From DASUSH01 sp963785155 (GTDB lineage Bacteria; Actinomycetota; Thermoleophilia; Solirubrobacterales; 70-9), in contig CAWAUB010000007.1 in the NCBI GenBank assembly GCA_963785155.1, forward strand, positions 124,001-188,000: a stretch of DNA of 64,000 bases, read 5' to 3'. A model generated the notes under the pieces. The model saw nothing but the letters and a program-made list of their open reading frames with translations, was not told where the DNA came from and did not search any database. The translations under genes and the position numbers were made by a program. The number at the start of each line of letters is the position of its first letter. Within the stretch, counting starts at the first letter, position 1. Positions 9,337 to 17,680 of the stretch are shown here, piece after piece.

Positions 9337-10626
9337 ATGATGCGACGGCTCTTCGAGGACGTGCCCTCTCGCGAGCGCTGGCTCCTCGCGGGTGCGATGG
9401 CCATCGGCTTCGCGATCGTGATCGCGTATGTCATCAACAACCGCTTTCACGCCCTCGCCGGCGATCAGATCGAGTACGACCTACAGGGCAACTACTTCAC
9501 GATGGGCAAGTTCTGGTGGTCGACGACGCCGTTCGGCGTCGAGCATGCCTCGGCCTGGAAGGCGCCGGCCTACCCGGCCTGGGTTGGGTTCTGGTACGAG
9601 GTGCTTGGGAACTCGGCGACGCGGGTCGAGTACGTCCAGTCCTTCCTCGCGCCGATATCTGTCTTCCTGACCTGGCTGCTCGCGCGACGGCTCTTCGACC
9701 CGCGCGTGGCGATCGCCGCCGCCTTCGTCGTCGCGATCTTCCCGCTGGCCTGGGAGTTCTTCGGATTGCTCTATCCGGAGGCGCTGGCGATCCCGCTCAC
9801 GACGCTGATCCTCCTCTTCTTCCTGGGCAGCCAGCCGAGCCCGAAGCTGGCGATCGGGATCGGCGCCCTGGTCGGCGTGGCCCTCCTCATCAGGCCGACA
9901 TCGTTCTTCCTCTTCGCCGGCATCCTCGTTGCCTGGTGGATCGCCTCCGGCCCGAAGCGCGCGATCGCGATGACGGCGCTCGCGCTTGGCGTCGCTGTCC
10001 TGATCGTCGTGCCCTGGACGGTCCGCAACTACGTCGTCGCCGACGGCTTCATTCCGATCTCGGTCCAGGACGCAGCCACCTACGGCACGTTCAACGAGAT
10101 CTCGGCGAACGACCCCGACCAGCCATACGCATGGCGATACCACGTGGTGACCACGGACGAGCTCCTGGTCGACGGCAAGCCCCCGAGTGACTCCGTGCTC
10201 CGAACCGAGCTCCAGGACCGCGCATACGACTACATCGCCGACCACCCGGATTCCGTGCCCAAGGCGTTCTTCTGGAACGGGCTGACGCGGCTCTGGGACG
10301 TCCGGCAACCGAAGTGGGCCCGCGCCGAGGCGCCGTTCGAGGGCCGCTCGACGACCGTGAGCACCGTTGGCCTCGTCATGTATTACGTGCTCCTGCCGCT
10401 TGCGCTCCTCGGGCTGTGGCGAGCGAGGCAACGCAAGGAACTGGTGCTTCCGATCCTCGCTCTCGTGTTGGCCGCATCGGTCGTCTTCACCGTGCAGGGA
10501 GGCACTCGCTACCGGGCTCCGCTGGAGCCGCTGATCGTCGTCCTAGCCTGCTCGTTCGCGGTCCCTGCCGTCAGCCGCCTGCGTGGGCGAGAAGCCAGAC
10601 ATGAGGAGCGCCCCGGCGAAGCCTGA
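9337..10626 (+). CDS. GT39-like membrane glycosyltransferase
   Basis: A 429-residue polytopic membrane protein of the ArnT/PMT-like GT-C group. About ten hydrophobic segments are visible, starting with WLLAGAMAIGFAIVIAYVI near residue 15. The first periplasmic loop has the acidic pair in DQIEYDLQGNY, where GT39 enzymes keep the catalytic Asp, and WKAPAYPAW matches the conserved P-x-YP region. VLIVVPWTVRNYV is a common motif late in these proteins. It would use a polyprenyl-phosphate sugar on the outer membrane face. TAGCGT ends 10 nt before the ATG, suggesting a leaderless mRNA. It overlaps the convergent methyltransferase by 56 bases. Confidence 0.78.
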   Translation: MMRRLFEDVPSRERWLLAGAMAIGFAIVIAYVINNRFHALAGDQIEYDLQGNYFTMGKFWWSTTPFGVEHASAWKAPAYPAWVGFWYEVLGNSATRVEYVQSFLAPISVFLTWLLARRLFDPRVAIAAAFVVAIFPLAWEFFGLLYPEALAIPLTTLILLFFLGSQPSPKLAIGIGALVGVALLIRPTSFFLFAGILVAWWIASGPKRAIAMTALALGVAVLIVVPWTVRNYVVADGFIPISVQDAATYGTFNEISANDPDQPYAWRYHVVTTDELLVDGKPPSDSVLRTELQDRAYDYIADHPDSVPKAFFWNGLTRLWDVRQPKWARAEAPFEGRSTTVSTVGLVMYYVLLPLALLGLWRARQRKELVLPILALVLAASVVFTVQGGTRYRAPLEPLIVVLACSFAVPAVSRLRGREARHEERPGEA

Positions 10627-11353
10627 GCCGGCGGGGGAGCTCCGTGAGGGGGCCGCGGAGCGATTCAGCCACCGTTGGCACCTCGTAGCCGCGGCCGTAG
10701 GGGATCAGGTAGGGCCGGCTTGCCTCGCGGACCTCGAACCCTGCCGCGGTCGCCATGCGCCTCAGGCCGGCCGGGTTGCAGACCCACCAGAAGGGGAAGC
10801 GATCGCGCATGACGAGCTCGGCGAGCGGCCGGCGCGCGCGGCCCAGATAGCCGGTCACCACCGGCTCGTTCAGAAGCAGGTCGCCGTCCAGCACACCGCG
10901 GACGGCGGTGAGGGCCCCGATCGGGTCGCGCAGGTGAAGCAGCAGCGTGCCGATCACGGCGAAATCGAAGCTGCCGACCGCCTGGGTGGAGAGTGCGTAG
11001 GCCGAGAGGTTGCGCCGCTCCACGCGCGAATCGAGTGCGTCATGGGCAACCCCGAAGGCTTGCTGGCCGGCCTCGAGCTCCCGGCTGATCGCCTGCTCGT
11101 CGGGCCGCGGGCCCGCGTGGTCGAGGTCGGCCGGGTCGGCGATGTCCAGGGAGATCACCTCGGACGCGCCGCGCCGCTCCATCTCGAACGCGTAGAACCC
11201 GTCGCGGCTGCCGACGTCCAGGCAGCGCATCCCGTCCAGGCGGGGTGGCATGGGCAGCCGCCCGACGATCGGCCGTAGGTCGTATTCGCCCGGCGTCACG
11301 ATCCCGCCCGGCAGCTCGAGCGTGTGGTACCAGCGCAGCTCCTCGATCGCCAA
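10571..11353 (-). CDS. CmoB-like SAM methyltransferase (paralogue 3)
   Basis: A 260-residue intact member of the CmoB-like family: LRWYHTLELPGGIVTPGEYDL at the N-terminus, SAM loop CLDVGSRDGFYAFEMERRG, SLDIADP after motif I, and LLLHLRDPIGAL as in the two paralogues. It is the best-preserved of the three. No co-directional partner is visible; it stands alone between the GT39 gene (convergent) and the HU gene (divergent). The target is unknown; context points to glycan methylation. The C-terminal tail is basic (RRLRLRRGAPHVW). Confidence 0.82.
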   Translation of the reverse strand: MAIEELRWYHTLELPGGIVTPGEYDLRPIVGRLPMPPRLDGMRCLDVGSRDGFYAFEMERRGASEVISLDIADPADLDHAGPRPDEQAISRELEAGQQAFGVAHDALDSRVERRNLSAYALSTQAVGSFDFAVIGTLLLHLRDPIGALTAVRGVLDGDLLLNEPVVTGYLGRARRPLAELVMRDRFPFWWVCNPAGLRRMATAAGFEVREASRPYLIPYGRGYEVPTVAESLRGPLTELPRRLRLRRGAPHVWLLAHAGG

Positions 11354-11407
11354 GCGCGCGAGTGTACGGGCGGCTCAACCGTGCGTGACGCGTCGGCGGC
11401 CGCTGTT

Positions 11408-11413
11408 ATGTTG
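11408..11413 (+). promoter_or_regulatory. probable -10 element of hup
   Basis: TATGTT lies within GCTGTTATGTT, about 34 bases before the HU start codon. A nearly identical block, GCTGTTATCAT, precedes the guaB3 leader (18985-18993), and TATCAT occurs before rplM (25157-25162). No strong -35 is seen. The shared block suggests the same housekeeping sigma factor drives these genes. Confidence 0.35.
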
Positions 11414-11446
11414 CGCCGCCGTTGAACGCTAGGAAAGGAACCGCAC

Positions 11447-11728
11447 ATGACCAAGTCTGAATTCGTCGACCGGATCGCCAGTGACGACCGGATCGAGTCG
11501 AAGAAGCAGGCCGGCGATGCCGTCGAGGCCGTCCTGGACGGGATCGTTGATTCGCTGAAGAGCGGTGACGCGGTCAACTTCACGGGCTTCGGCAAGTTCC
11601 ACGTCGCCGAGCGCGGCCAGCGCCAGGGCGTCAACCCGCGCACGGGCGAGCGGATCACCATCCCCGGCGGCAAGGTGCCGAAGTTCTCGGCGGGCGCCGG
11701 TCTGAAGTCCGCCGTCAAGGGGAGCTAG
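11447..11728 (+). CDS. hup: HU-family DNA-binding protein
   Basis: A 93-residue histone-like protein of full family length. It starts MTKSEFVDRIA, followed by the dimerisation helices, then FTGFGKFHVAERGQR and the beta-arm with GVNPRTGERITIPGGKVPKFSAG, the HU/IHF signature with the conserved R-x-P turn. It binds and bends DNA without sequence specificity and organises the nucleoid. A good ribosome-binding site (AGGAAAGGA) sits just before the ATG, unlike many genes here that look leaderless. It lacks the long Lys/Ala-rich C-terminal tail of mycobacterial HupB. pyrF follows within a few bases. Confidence 0.95.
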   Translation: MTKSEFVDRIASDDRIESKKQAGDAVEAVLDGIVDSLKSGDAVNFTGFGKFHVAERGQRQGVNPRTGERITIPGGKVPKFSAGAGLKSAVKGS

Positions 11729-11732
11729 CTCC

Positions 11733-12626
11733 CTGCCGAGCTTCGCGGACCGGCTCGCCGCCGCCGTCAAGGCGCGCGGCAGCCAGGTCTGCCTCGGCCT
11801 CGATCCGGATCCGGGCCGGATCAACCCCGGAATTGCACCCGGTGGGGGTGATCCGGCGGCCGAGGCGGGCGCCGCGGTCGCCCGCCACTGCCGCGGCCTG
11901 ATCGAATCGGCGGGCCCGGCCTGCGTCGCGGTCAAGCCGCAACTCGCCTGCTTCGAGCGACTCGGCGCGCCCGGCTGGGCCGCGCTCGCCGAGACGACCG
12001 AGGCGGCGCGCGAGGCGGGGCTGCTCGTCATCGCCGACGGCAAGCGGGGCGACGTCCCGGTCAGCGCTGCCGCGTACGGCCAGGCTCTGGTCGGCTCCAC
12101 CCCGACCCCCTGGGGCGAGGTCCCCGGTCTCGGCGCTGACGCCTTCACGACGAACCCGCTGCTCGGCGGCGACGCGCTGGACGTCTTCGTCGACGCCGCC
12201 GCGGATGCCCAGGCCGGGGTGTTCGCGCTCGTACGCACGTCGAACCCGGGTGCCGCCGACGTGCTCGATCTTCCGGCGCCCGACGCACCGCTCCACGAGC
12301 GCCTCGCCGGGCTCGTCGCCGAGCGCGCCGCGCGGCTCGCGGGCAGCGGCGAGGGCTCCGGGCTCTCGGGGATGGGCGCCGTCGCCGGCGCGACCGAGCC
12401 CCGCTTCCTCGCCCGCCTGCGCGAGCTGATGCCGGAGTCGATCCTGCTGATCCCCGGGGTTGGTGCGCAGGGCGGTGACCCGGCGGACCTGGGGCCGGCG
12501 TTCTCGGGCCATCCGGCCTCCGCCCTGGTTACCGCGTCGCGTTCGATCGCGGGCGCCGATGACCCCGCCGCCGCCGCGGAGCGCCTGCGCGACCAGGTCG
12601 CAAGCATCGCTCCAGACGGGCGATAG
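11733..12626 (+). CDS. pyrF: orotidine 5'-phosphate decarboxylase (type 2)
   Basis: Last step of UMP synthesis: decarboxylation of OMP. The long type 2 enzyme is recognised by VCLGLDPDPGR, VAVKPQLACFERLG, IADGKRGDVPVSAAAYG (the catalytic K-R-G-D segment), DAFTTNPLLGGDAL, VFALVRTSNPGA and LIPGVGAQGG. No ATG, GTG or TTG is available near the N-terminus. The protein aligns from LPSFADRLAAAV, so CTG at 11733 is the best start, preceded by AAGGGGAG. A base error around the start is possible. It is 5 bases downstream of hup. Confidence 0.85.
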   Translation: MPSFADRLAAAVKARGSQVCLGLDPDPGRINPGIAPGGGDPAAEAGAAVARHCRGLIESAGPACVAVKPQLACFERLGAPGWAALAETTEAAREAGLLVIADGKRGDVPVSAAAYGQALVGSTPTPWGEVPGLGADAFTTNPLLGGDALDVFVDAAADAQAGVFALVRTSNPGAADVLDLPAPDAPLHERLAGLVAERAARLAGSGEGSGLSGMGAVAGATEPRFLARLRELMPESILLIPGVGAQGGDPADLGPAFSGHPASALVTASRSIAGADDPAAAAERLRDQVASIAPDGR

Positions 12627-12702
12627 TGCGTAAGTTGCAGGCGGAACCCGCGTAGCATCACGCGTCCGATGGAGCCGAGAGCCACGGAGGGGAAGAGTTC
12701 TG

Positions 12703-13035
12703 GTGCGCCTGCTGGCGTTCCTCGCGCTGGCCGCAGCCGCCGTCGCGATCTTCCTCGTCGTCTCCGGTTCGCTGAGCGACGGTGACGGTGACGGTGGCAA
12801 GAAGAAGAAAAAGGACGGCCCCGAAATCGCCGGCTGCGAGCCCGAGTTCGAAAACGCGGTCGAGCTCGGCTTCTACATCGTCCAACCCGATGATCTGCTC
12901 AGCCTGATCTCGGTCCGAACCTGCGTCCCCGACGACGAGCTGACCCGCCTCAACCCCGAGCTGGACCCGCAGGCCCTCGCCCCGGGCCAATGCGTGAGCC
13001 TCGAGGAGAAGGGCTGCGACAACCGGGAGACGTAA
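12703..13035 (+). CDS. membrane-anchored LysM-like protein
   Basis: A 110-residue protein. Residues 1-25 form one hydrophobic anchor (LLAFLALAAAAVAIFLVV), followed by an acidic/lysine linker (DGDGDGG then KKKKK) and a C-terminal LysM-like module: YIVQPDDLLSLISVRTCV, LTRLNPELDPQALAPGQCVSL. The spacing of V-x-P-x-D-x-L, the NP turn and the final G-Q-x-V/L fits LysM, which binds peptidoglycan N-acetylglucosamine. Four cysteines may form disulfides outside the membrane. The GTG start has a strong GGAGGGG site 12 bases upstream. Next to a D-Ala-D-Ala carboxypeptidase, so a wall role is likely. Confidence 0.7.
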   Translation: MRLLAFLALAAAAVAIFLVVSGSLSDGDGDGGKKKKKDGPEIAGCEPEFENAVELGFYIVQPDDLLSLISVRTCVPDDELTRLNPELDPQALAPGQCVSLEEKGCDNRET

Positions 13036-13065
13036 GCGTCCGGGGGGTCTACGCGCGAGGGACCA

Positions 13066-13105
13066 ACCGCTGCGTCTCGCGCCGCGGATGCGACGCTTTC
13101 GTCCC
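13066..13105. repeat. solo end of the dispersed hairpin repeat
   Basis: The 12 bases CGCTTTCGTCCC at 13094-13105 are identical to the right end of repeat copy C (56291-56302), and the preceding GCGTCTCGCGCCGCGGATG resembles the adjoining GC block of that copy. No partner end or central hairpin is found nearby, so this is a fragment or solo end between the LysM gene and the carboxypeptidase gene. Confidence 0.4.
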
Positions 13106-13148
13106 ACCGGCGTGAGCGTCCCGCGCGGCTCCTAGGCTGACGCGCCTC

Positions 13149-14351
13149 ATGCTCGCCGTCTTCTCCGCACCCTCGCGCTCGCCTGCGCGCTTCTCGCGCT
13201 CCTCGCTGCGCCCGCCGCCGCGAAGCCCGAGCCGCCGCAGCCCGCGGCCGAGGCCTGGGTCCTGATCGACGCGACCGATGGCGAGCGCCTCGCCGCCCAG
13301 AACCCGACCACCGAGCGGTCGATCGCGAGCGCGACGAAGCTGATGACGGCCTACCTCGCCCTGAAGCAGAAGAACCTCGACGAGAAGGTCGCGGCGCCGC
13401 CGTATCAGGCATTGGCGGCCGAGTCCCTGCTCGGGCTCGAGGCCGGCGAGCGGGTCAGCTATCGCGAGCTGATCTACGCCCTGATCCTCGCCAGCGCGAA
13501 CGACGGCGCGGTGACCGTCGCCGAGGGCGTCAGCGGCTCGGTCGACGCCTTCGTGCAGAAGATGAACGCGACCGCCGCGCGACTGGGGCTCGAACCGCAC
13601 CAGCTATGCGAACCCGATCGGGCTCGACGAGGCGGGCAACTACTCGACGGCCGCCGACCTCGCCGAGCTCGCGACGATCCTGCTCGAGGATCCGTTCTTC
13701 CGCAAGGTGGCGAACACCGAGTCGCGCACCGTCAAGACCGATCGCGCCTCGCGGCCGATCGTCACCCGCGACGACCTCCTGACCCGCGTGCCCTGGGTGA
13801 CCGGCGTGAAGACCGGGTTCACCGGCGAGGCCGGAAACGTCCTGGTCGGATCCGGCGAGCAGAAGGGCGTCCGCCTGATCGCCGTCGTGCTCGGCGCCCC
13901 CAGCGAAACCGCTCGCGACGACGGCGTGCTCTCGCTCCTCGAGTACGGCTTCTCGCTCTACCGCTCCGAGACGCCGGTTCGAGACCGCGAGGCGCTGGCG
14001 CGGCCACCGGTCGACTCGGGCGGAAATGTCGCGCTCCTCGCCCGTAGCCCGATCACCGTTTCGGCTCGCCAAGACCAGCGGGTCGAGACCGAGGTCGATG
14101 CGCCAGTCGAGCTCGCGGGCCCGATCAGGCGCGGCGAGCGACTGGGCCGGGTCTCGGTCACGGTCGACGGGCGCGACGCGGGAACGACACCGCTTATCGC
14201 CGCGAAGGCAGCCCCCGCCCCCTCGATCAGCGACGACGTCCGCAACAACTTCCCTACGCTTGCTGTCATAGGAGGAGTGGTGTTCGTGGTAGGAATTGCT
14301 TTCGTGATCGTCCGGAGGACGAGGCGTATGGAGGGTGGAGCGGCGAGTTGA
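13149..14351 (+). CDS. D-alanyl-D-alanine carboxypeptidase (peptidase S11), apparent frameshifts
   Basis: Penicillin-binding DD-carboxypeptidase that trims peptidoglycan stem peptides outside the membrane. All three active-site motifs are present: SATK (in SIASATKLMTAYLAL, the S-x-x-K), SAN (LILASANDGA) and KTG (GVKTGFTGEAGN). An N-terminal signal-like stretch (TLALACALLALLAAPAAA) and a C-terminal transmembrane anchor (LAVIGGVVFVVGIAFVIV) bracket the domain. Two breaks are needed: a missing base just after the ATG at 13149, and an extra C near 13598 that splits PTSYANPIGLD. TAGGCT ends 10 nt before the ATG. The downstream kinase overlaps its stop. Confidence 0.82.
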
Positions 14352-15307
14352 TCCTCACCGTGACCCTCAATGCAGCGATCGACCGCACCGTCGCGGTGCC
14401 GAACTTCCATCTCGGCTACCGGCACCGCGCGGTCGAGGCGCGCACCGCCGCCGGCGGTAAGGGCGTCAACGTCGCGCGCGCCCTGAAGTTGCTCGGCCGC
14501 CCGGTGATCGCGACCGGCCTCGCCGGTGGCCCCACCGGCACGCGGATCCTCGACCGACTCGCCGAGGAGTCCATCCTCAACGACTTCACGCGTATCGGCG
14601 AGGAGTCGAGGACCAACCTCGCCGTCATCGACCCGACCTCCGGCGAGCAGACGGAGATCAACGAGCGCGGCCCGTCGGTCACCCCAGAGGAGGTCGAGCG
14701 GTTCGTCGACAAGCTCCTCTACATGGCCCAGGGGGCCGAGTTCTGCGTGATCGCCGGCAGCGTCCCGCCCGGCGTCGACCCCGGCATCTACGCGCGCCTC
14801 GTGGAGGAGCTGCGCCGGCTCGAGGTGCCGACGCTGCTCGACTCCGATGGCGAGCCCATGCGGCTCGGGCTGCGCGCCGGCCCGGATGTCGTCGCTCCCA
14901 ACGAGCTGGAGGCCGAGCAGGCGGTCGGCCATGAGTTCTCTGACACAGGCGACCTCGCGCTCGGGCTCTCCAGCCTGATCGAGATGGGGGCGCACGAGGC
15001 GGTCGTCACCCGCGAGAACGGCTGCGTCGCGATCGCCGGCGCCGACGGTGGCCGGCGGCGGTACGAGGTCGAGATCGATCCGCTCGACCCGATCACGTCG
15101 GTCGGCTCCGGCGATGCCTTCGTCGCCGGCTATATCTCGTCTCGGTTCCAGGGGGCGAACGGCTCAGAGGCCCTCGCGTACGGGGTCGCCTGCGGCGCCC
15201 AGTCGACCCAGCACTTCGGCGCCGGTGAGGTCGAGCCCGCCGAGGTCGAGCGGCTTCTGTCGCGCGTCCAGGTCCGTGAGCTGGAAGTTCCCGCCCCCGC
15301 TGCCTAG
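14348..15307 (+). CDS. PfkB-family hexose kinase (1-phosphofructokinase-like)
   Basis: A 319-residue ribokinase-fold sugar kinase. It has the 1-phosphofructokinase/tagatose-6-phosphate kinase N-terminus (LTVTLNAAIDRT), the substrate loop AAGGKGVNVARALKLLG, and the C-terminal PfkB signature with the catalytic base in VGSGDAFVAGY (DxxxAG). It would phosphorylate a sugar phosphate at C1 or C6; the exact substrate is not assignable, and no PTS genes are nearby. TTG at 14348 overlaps the carboxypeptidase stop (TTGA), so the genes are coupled. Confidence 0.85.
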   Translation: MILTVTLNAAIDRTVAVPNFHLGYRHRAVEARTAAGGKGVNVARALKLLGRPVIATGLAGGPTGTRILDRLAEESILNDFTRIGEESRTNLAVIDPTSGEQTEINERGPSVTPEEVERFVDKLLYMAQGAEFCVIAGSVPPGVDPGIYARLVEELRRLEVPTLLDSDGEPMRLGLRAGPDVVAPNELEAEQAVGHEFSDTGDLALGLSSLIEMGAHEAVVTRENGCVAIAGADGGRRRYEVEIDPLDPITSVGSGDAFVAGYISSRFQGANGSEALAYGVACGAQSTQHFGAGEVEPAEVERLLSRVQVRELEVPAPAA

Positions 15308-15333
15308 TACTTCCCGCCTACCATCCCGCAGCC

Positions 15334-16023
15334 GTGCCCGAGCTCTCGATAATCGTGCCCGCCTTCAACGAGGAGGAGACGATCGCGCGCGTGATCGAGC
15401 AGGCCCTCGCGGCCGAGCTGCCGGTCGCCGACCGCGAGGTCGTCGTCGTCGAGAACGGCTCGACTGATCGAACCCGCGAGATCCTGCGGGAGGGGAGTTG
15501 GGGAGACTCGGTCCACGTCGTCGAGGTCGACCGCAACGAGGGCAAGGGCGGCGCGGTCAAGCGGGGCGCCGATGCGGCGAGCGGCCGCTACATGGCGATC
15601 CTCGACGCAGACCTCGAGTACGACCCGGGCGACCTGGCGGACATGCTTCCGCCAGTGCAGGAGGGCGGCATGGACGCCGTCTTCGGCACCCGCGCCTGGC
15701 AGGCGCACTCCGCGTTCAGCTTCTGGTACGTCATGGGCAACCGCGCGATCAACGTGGTCGCCAACGTCATCTACAACGTCTGGCTCTCCGATTGCATGGC
15801 CGGCCTGAAGCTGATGCCGCTCGAGCTGTTTCGCTCGCTCGACCTGCGCGAGCGCGGTTTCGCCTTCGAGGCCGAGATCGTCGGCCGGCTGCTTCGCGAC
15901 GGGGCACGCATCTACGAGGTCCCGATCACCTACCAGGCGCGCACCCGCGACGAGGGGAAGAAGCTGTACGCGCGACACGGCTGGTGGCTGCTTCTCACCT
16001 TCATCCGCTGCCGGTTCTTCTGA
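15334..16023 (+). CDS. family 2 glycosyltransferase (DPM1-like)
   Basis: A 229-residue single-domain GT2 enzyme of the dolichyl/polyprenyl-phosphate sugar synthase type: LSIIVPAFNEEETI at the N-terminus, VVVENGSTDRTREIL, NEGKGGAVKRGADAA, and ILDADLEYDP with the metal-binding DAD. Such enzymes make polyprenyl-phosphate hexoses, the donors for GT39-like membrane transferases, two of which are in this window (9337-10626 and 17601-18978). No transmembrane segment is present. TACCAT ends 9 nt before the GTG start. The next gene starts 1 base after its stop. Confidence 0.87.
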   Translation: MPELSIIVPAFNEEETIARVIEQALAAELPVADREVVVVENGSTDRTREILREGSWGDSVHVVEVDRNEGKGGAVKRGADAASGRYMAILDADLEYDPGDLADMLPPVQEGGMDAVFGTRAWQAHSAFSFWYVMGNRAINVVANVIYNVWLSDCMAGLKLMPLELFRSLDLRERGFAFEAEIVGRLLRDGARIYEVPITYQARTRDEGKKLYARHGWWLLLTFIRCRFF

Positions 16024-16024
16024 G

Positions 16025-17680
16025 ATGAACGCCGAGTGCCCGGCCTGCGGTGCGCGGGCGACACGGCGGGCGTTCAGCGCCGGCGGGGTCGAGTGGCAGC
16101 GCTGCCGCTCCTGCCTGACGCTTTTCGACCCCGACCCCCCGGAAGCGGCGGAGCTCGAGGCGCTCTACGCAGGCCGCTCCTACTTCGTCAAGAACGAGGG
16201 CGACGAGGAGGGCGGAACGCTCTGGGGCTACGCGGACGACTACCTCGCCGATCGCGCCGAGTCCGAGGCGAAGTTCGAGCGGGTGCTCGCCCACCTCGAG
16301 CGCTACGCGGAGCCCGGGCGCCTGGCCGACCTGGGGTGCGGCCCGGGCTACCTACTGGCCGTCGCCGCCGAGCGCGGCTGGAGCGCTCGCGGGGCGGACC
16401 TGAACGAATGGGCGGTCTCGTACGCCCGTGAGGACCTCGGCCTCGACGTCGTCCACGGCGACCTCGGCGCGCTCGTGCTCGCCGACGGGGATCTCGACGC
16501 CCTCACCATGCTCGACCTGATCGAGCACGTCCCGGAGCCGGACGGGCTGCTCTCGGAGGCGGCGCGCGTCGTTCGGCCCGGCGGTGCCCTCGCGATCGTC
16601 ACGCCGGACGCGGGCTCGCCGGTGAGCCGGATGCTCGGTGGCCGGTGGCCGGAGGTCCGCCGGCCGGGCGAGCACGCGATCGTCTACTCGGTCGCCGGCC
16701 TCACCGCTCTGCTCCGGCGACACGGCTTCGCCGCCGCCGGCTGGCATTCGATCGGCAAGACCGCGTCGCTGGCCACCCTCGCCGCCGACGTGCGCCCGGC
16801 GGCGCCGGGACTCGCCGGCCGGGCGGCTGACGTCCTGTCCGGAAGCTCGTTGGGGGAGCGCGTCGTCGAATTCGACCCGCGCACGAAGTTCTGCCTCTAT
16901 GCCCGGCGGCTACCGTCCGAGCGCAGGTCGCCAGATCACGCCGCGGTCCGCGTCCCTCGCCGGCCCGAGGAACTCGCGTCGGTCGAGGGGGCGATCGTCG
17001 ACGAGCTGGAGAGCCTCGCCGCGGCGGCGGGATTCTGCGACTGGATGTTCGACGGGTTCGCCGACCACGTGGGGGGCCGGGTAGCCGAGGTCGGGGCCGG
17101 GATCGGGACGTTCTCCGCGCGGATCCTCGACCGCGATCCCGAGAGCCTGCTCCTGATCGAGCCGGAGGAGAGCTGCGCCCGGCGGCTGGCGGAGCGGTTC
17201 GGGAATGACCCGCGGGTGACGATCACGGGGGAGACGCTGCCGGCGGCGCCCAGCCTCGGAGATGGCGAGGACTTCGACCTGATCGTCTGCCAGAACGTGC
17301 TCGAGCACGTCGGCGAGGACGAGGCGGCGCTGCGGCGGATGGCCGGCGCGCTTCGGCCGGGTGGCCGGCTTGCCCTCGTCGTCCCGGCCGATCCGCGGCT
17401 CTTCGGCCCACTCGACGATGCCTACGGCCACTGGCGCCGCTACGGCGCCGAGGAACTCGAGGATCTCGTCGCCGCGGCGGGGCTCGAGACGGAGGAGCTG
17501 CGCCACATGAACGCGCTCGGCATCCCGGGCTGGCGGCTCAAGAACGCCCGGCCCGGAGCGCGGATCGGCGCGACCTCGCTGCGGGCCTACGAGGCGATGC
17601 TCACGCTGTGGCGTCCGCTGGAGGACCGGCTCCGTCCCCGGCGAGGTCTGAGCCTTTTCTGCCTGGCGCAGAAGCCGTGA
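16025..17680 (+). CDS. tandem two-domain SAM methyltransferase with zinc ribbon
   Basis: A 551-residue fusion. Residues 5-35 form a zinc ribbon (CPACGA and CRSCLT). Domain 1 (about 90-290) has LADLGCGPGYLL, GADLNEWAVSYA and MLDLIEHVPEP. A linker of roughly 40 residues leads to domain 2 (about 330-551): VAEVGAGIGTFSARIL, LLIEPEESCARRL, VCQNVLEHVGEDEAA and LRPGGRLALVVP. Both domains keep glycine loops and acidic SAM-ribose residues, so both could be active on two positions of one glycan. It lies downstream of the DPM1-like GT2 and converges on the GT39-like gene with an 80-bp overlap. Confidence 0.85.
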   Translation: MNAECPACGARATRRAFSAGGVEWQRCRSCLTLFDPDPPEAAELEALYAGRSYFVKNEGDEEGGTLWGYADDYLADRAESEAKFERVLAHLERYAEPGRLADLGCGPGYLLAVAAERGWSARGADLNEWAVSYAREDLGLDVVHGDLGALVLADGDLDALTMLDLIEHVPEPDGLLSEAARVVRPGGALAIVTPDAGSPVSRMLGGRWPEVRRPGEHAIVYSVAGLTALLRRHGFAAAGWHSIGKTASLATLAADVRPAAPGLAGRAADVLSGSSLGERVVEFDPRTKFCLYARRLPSERRSPDHAAVRVPRRPEELASVEGAIVDELESLAAAAGFCDWMFDGFADHVGGRVAEVGAGIGTFSARILDRDPESLLLIEPEESCARRLAERFGNDPRVTITGETLPAAPSLGDGEDFDLIVCQNVLEHVGEDEAALRRMAGALRPGGRLALVVPADPRLFGPLDDAYGHWRRYGAEELEDLVAAAGLETEELRHMNALGIPGWRLKNARPGARIGATSLRAYEAMLTLWRPLEDRLRPRRGLSLFCLAQKP

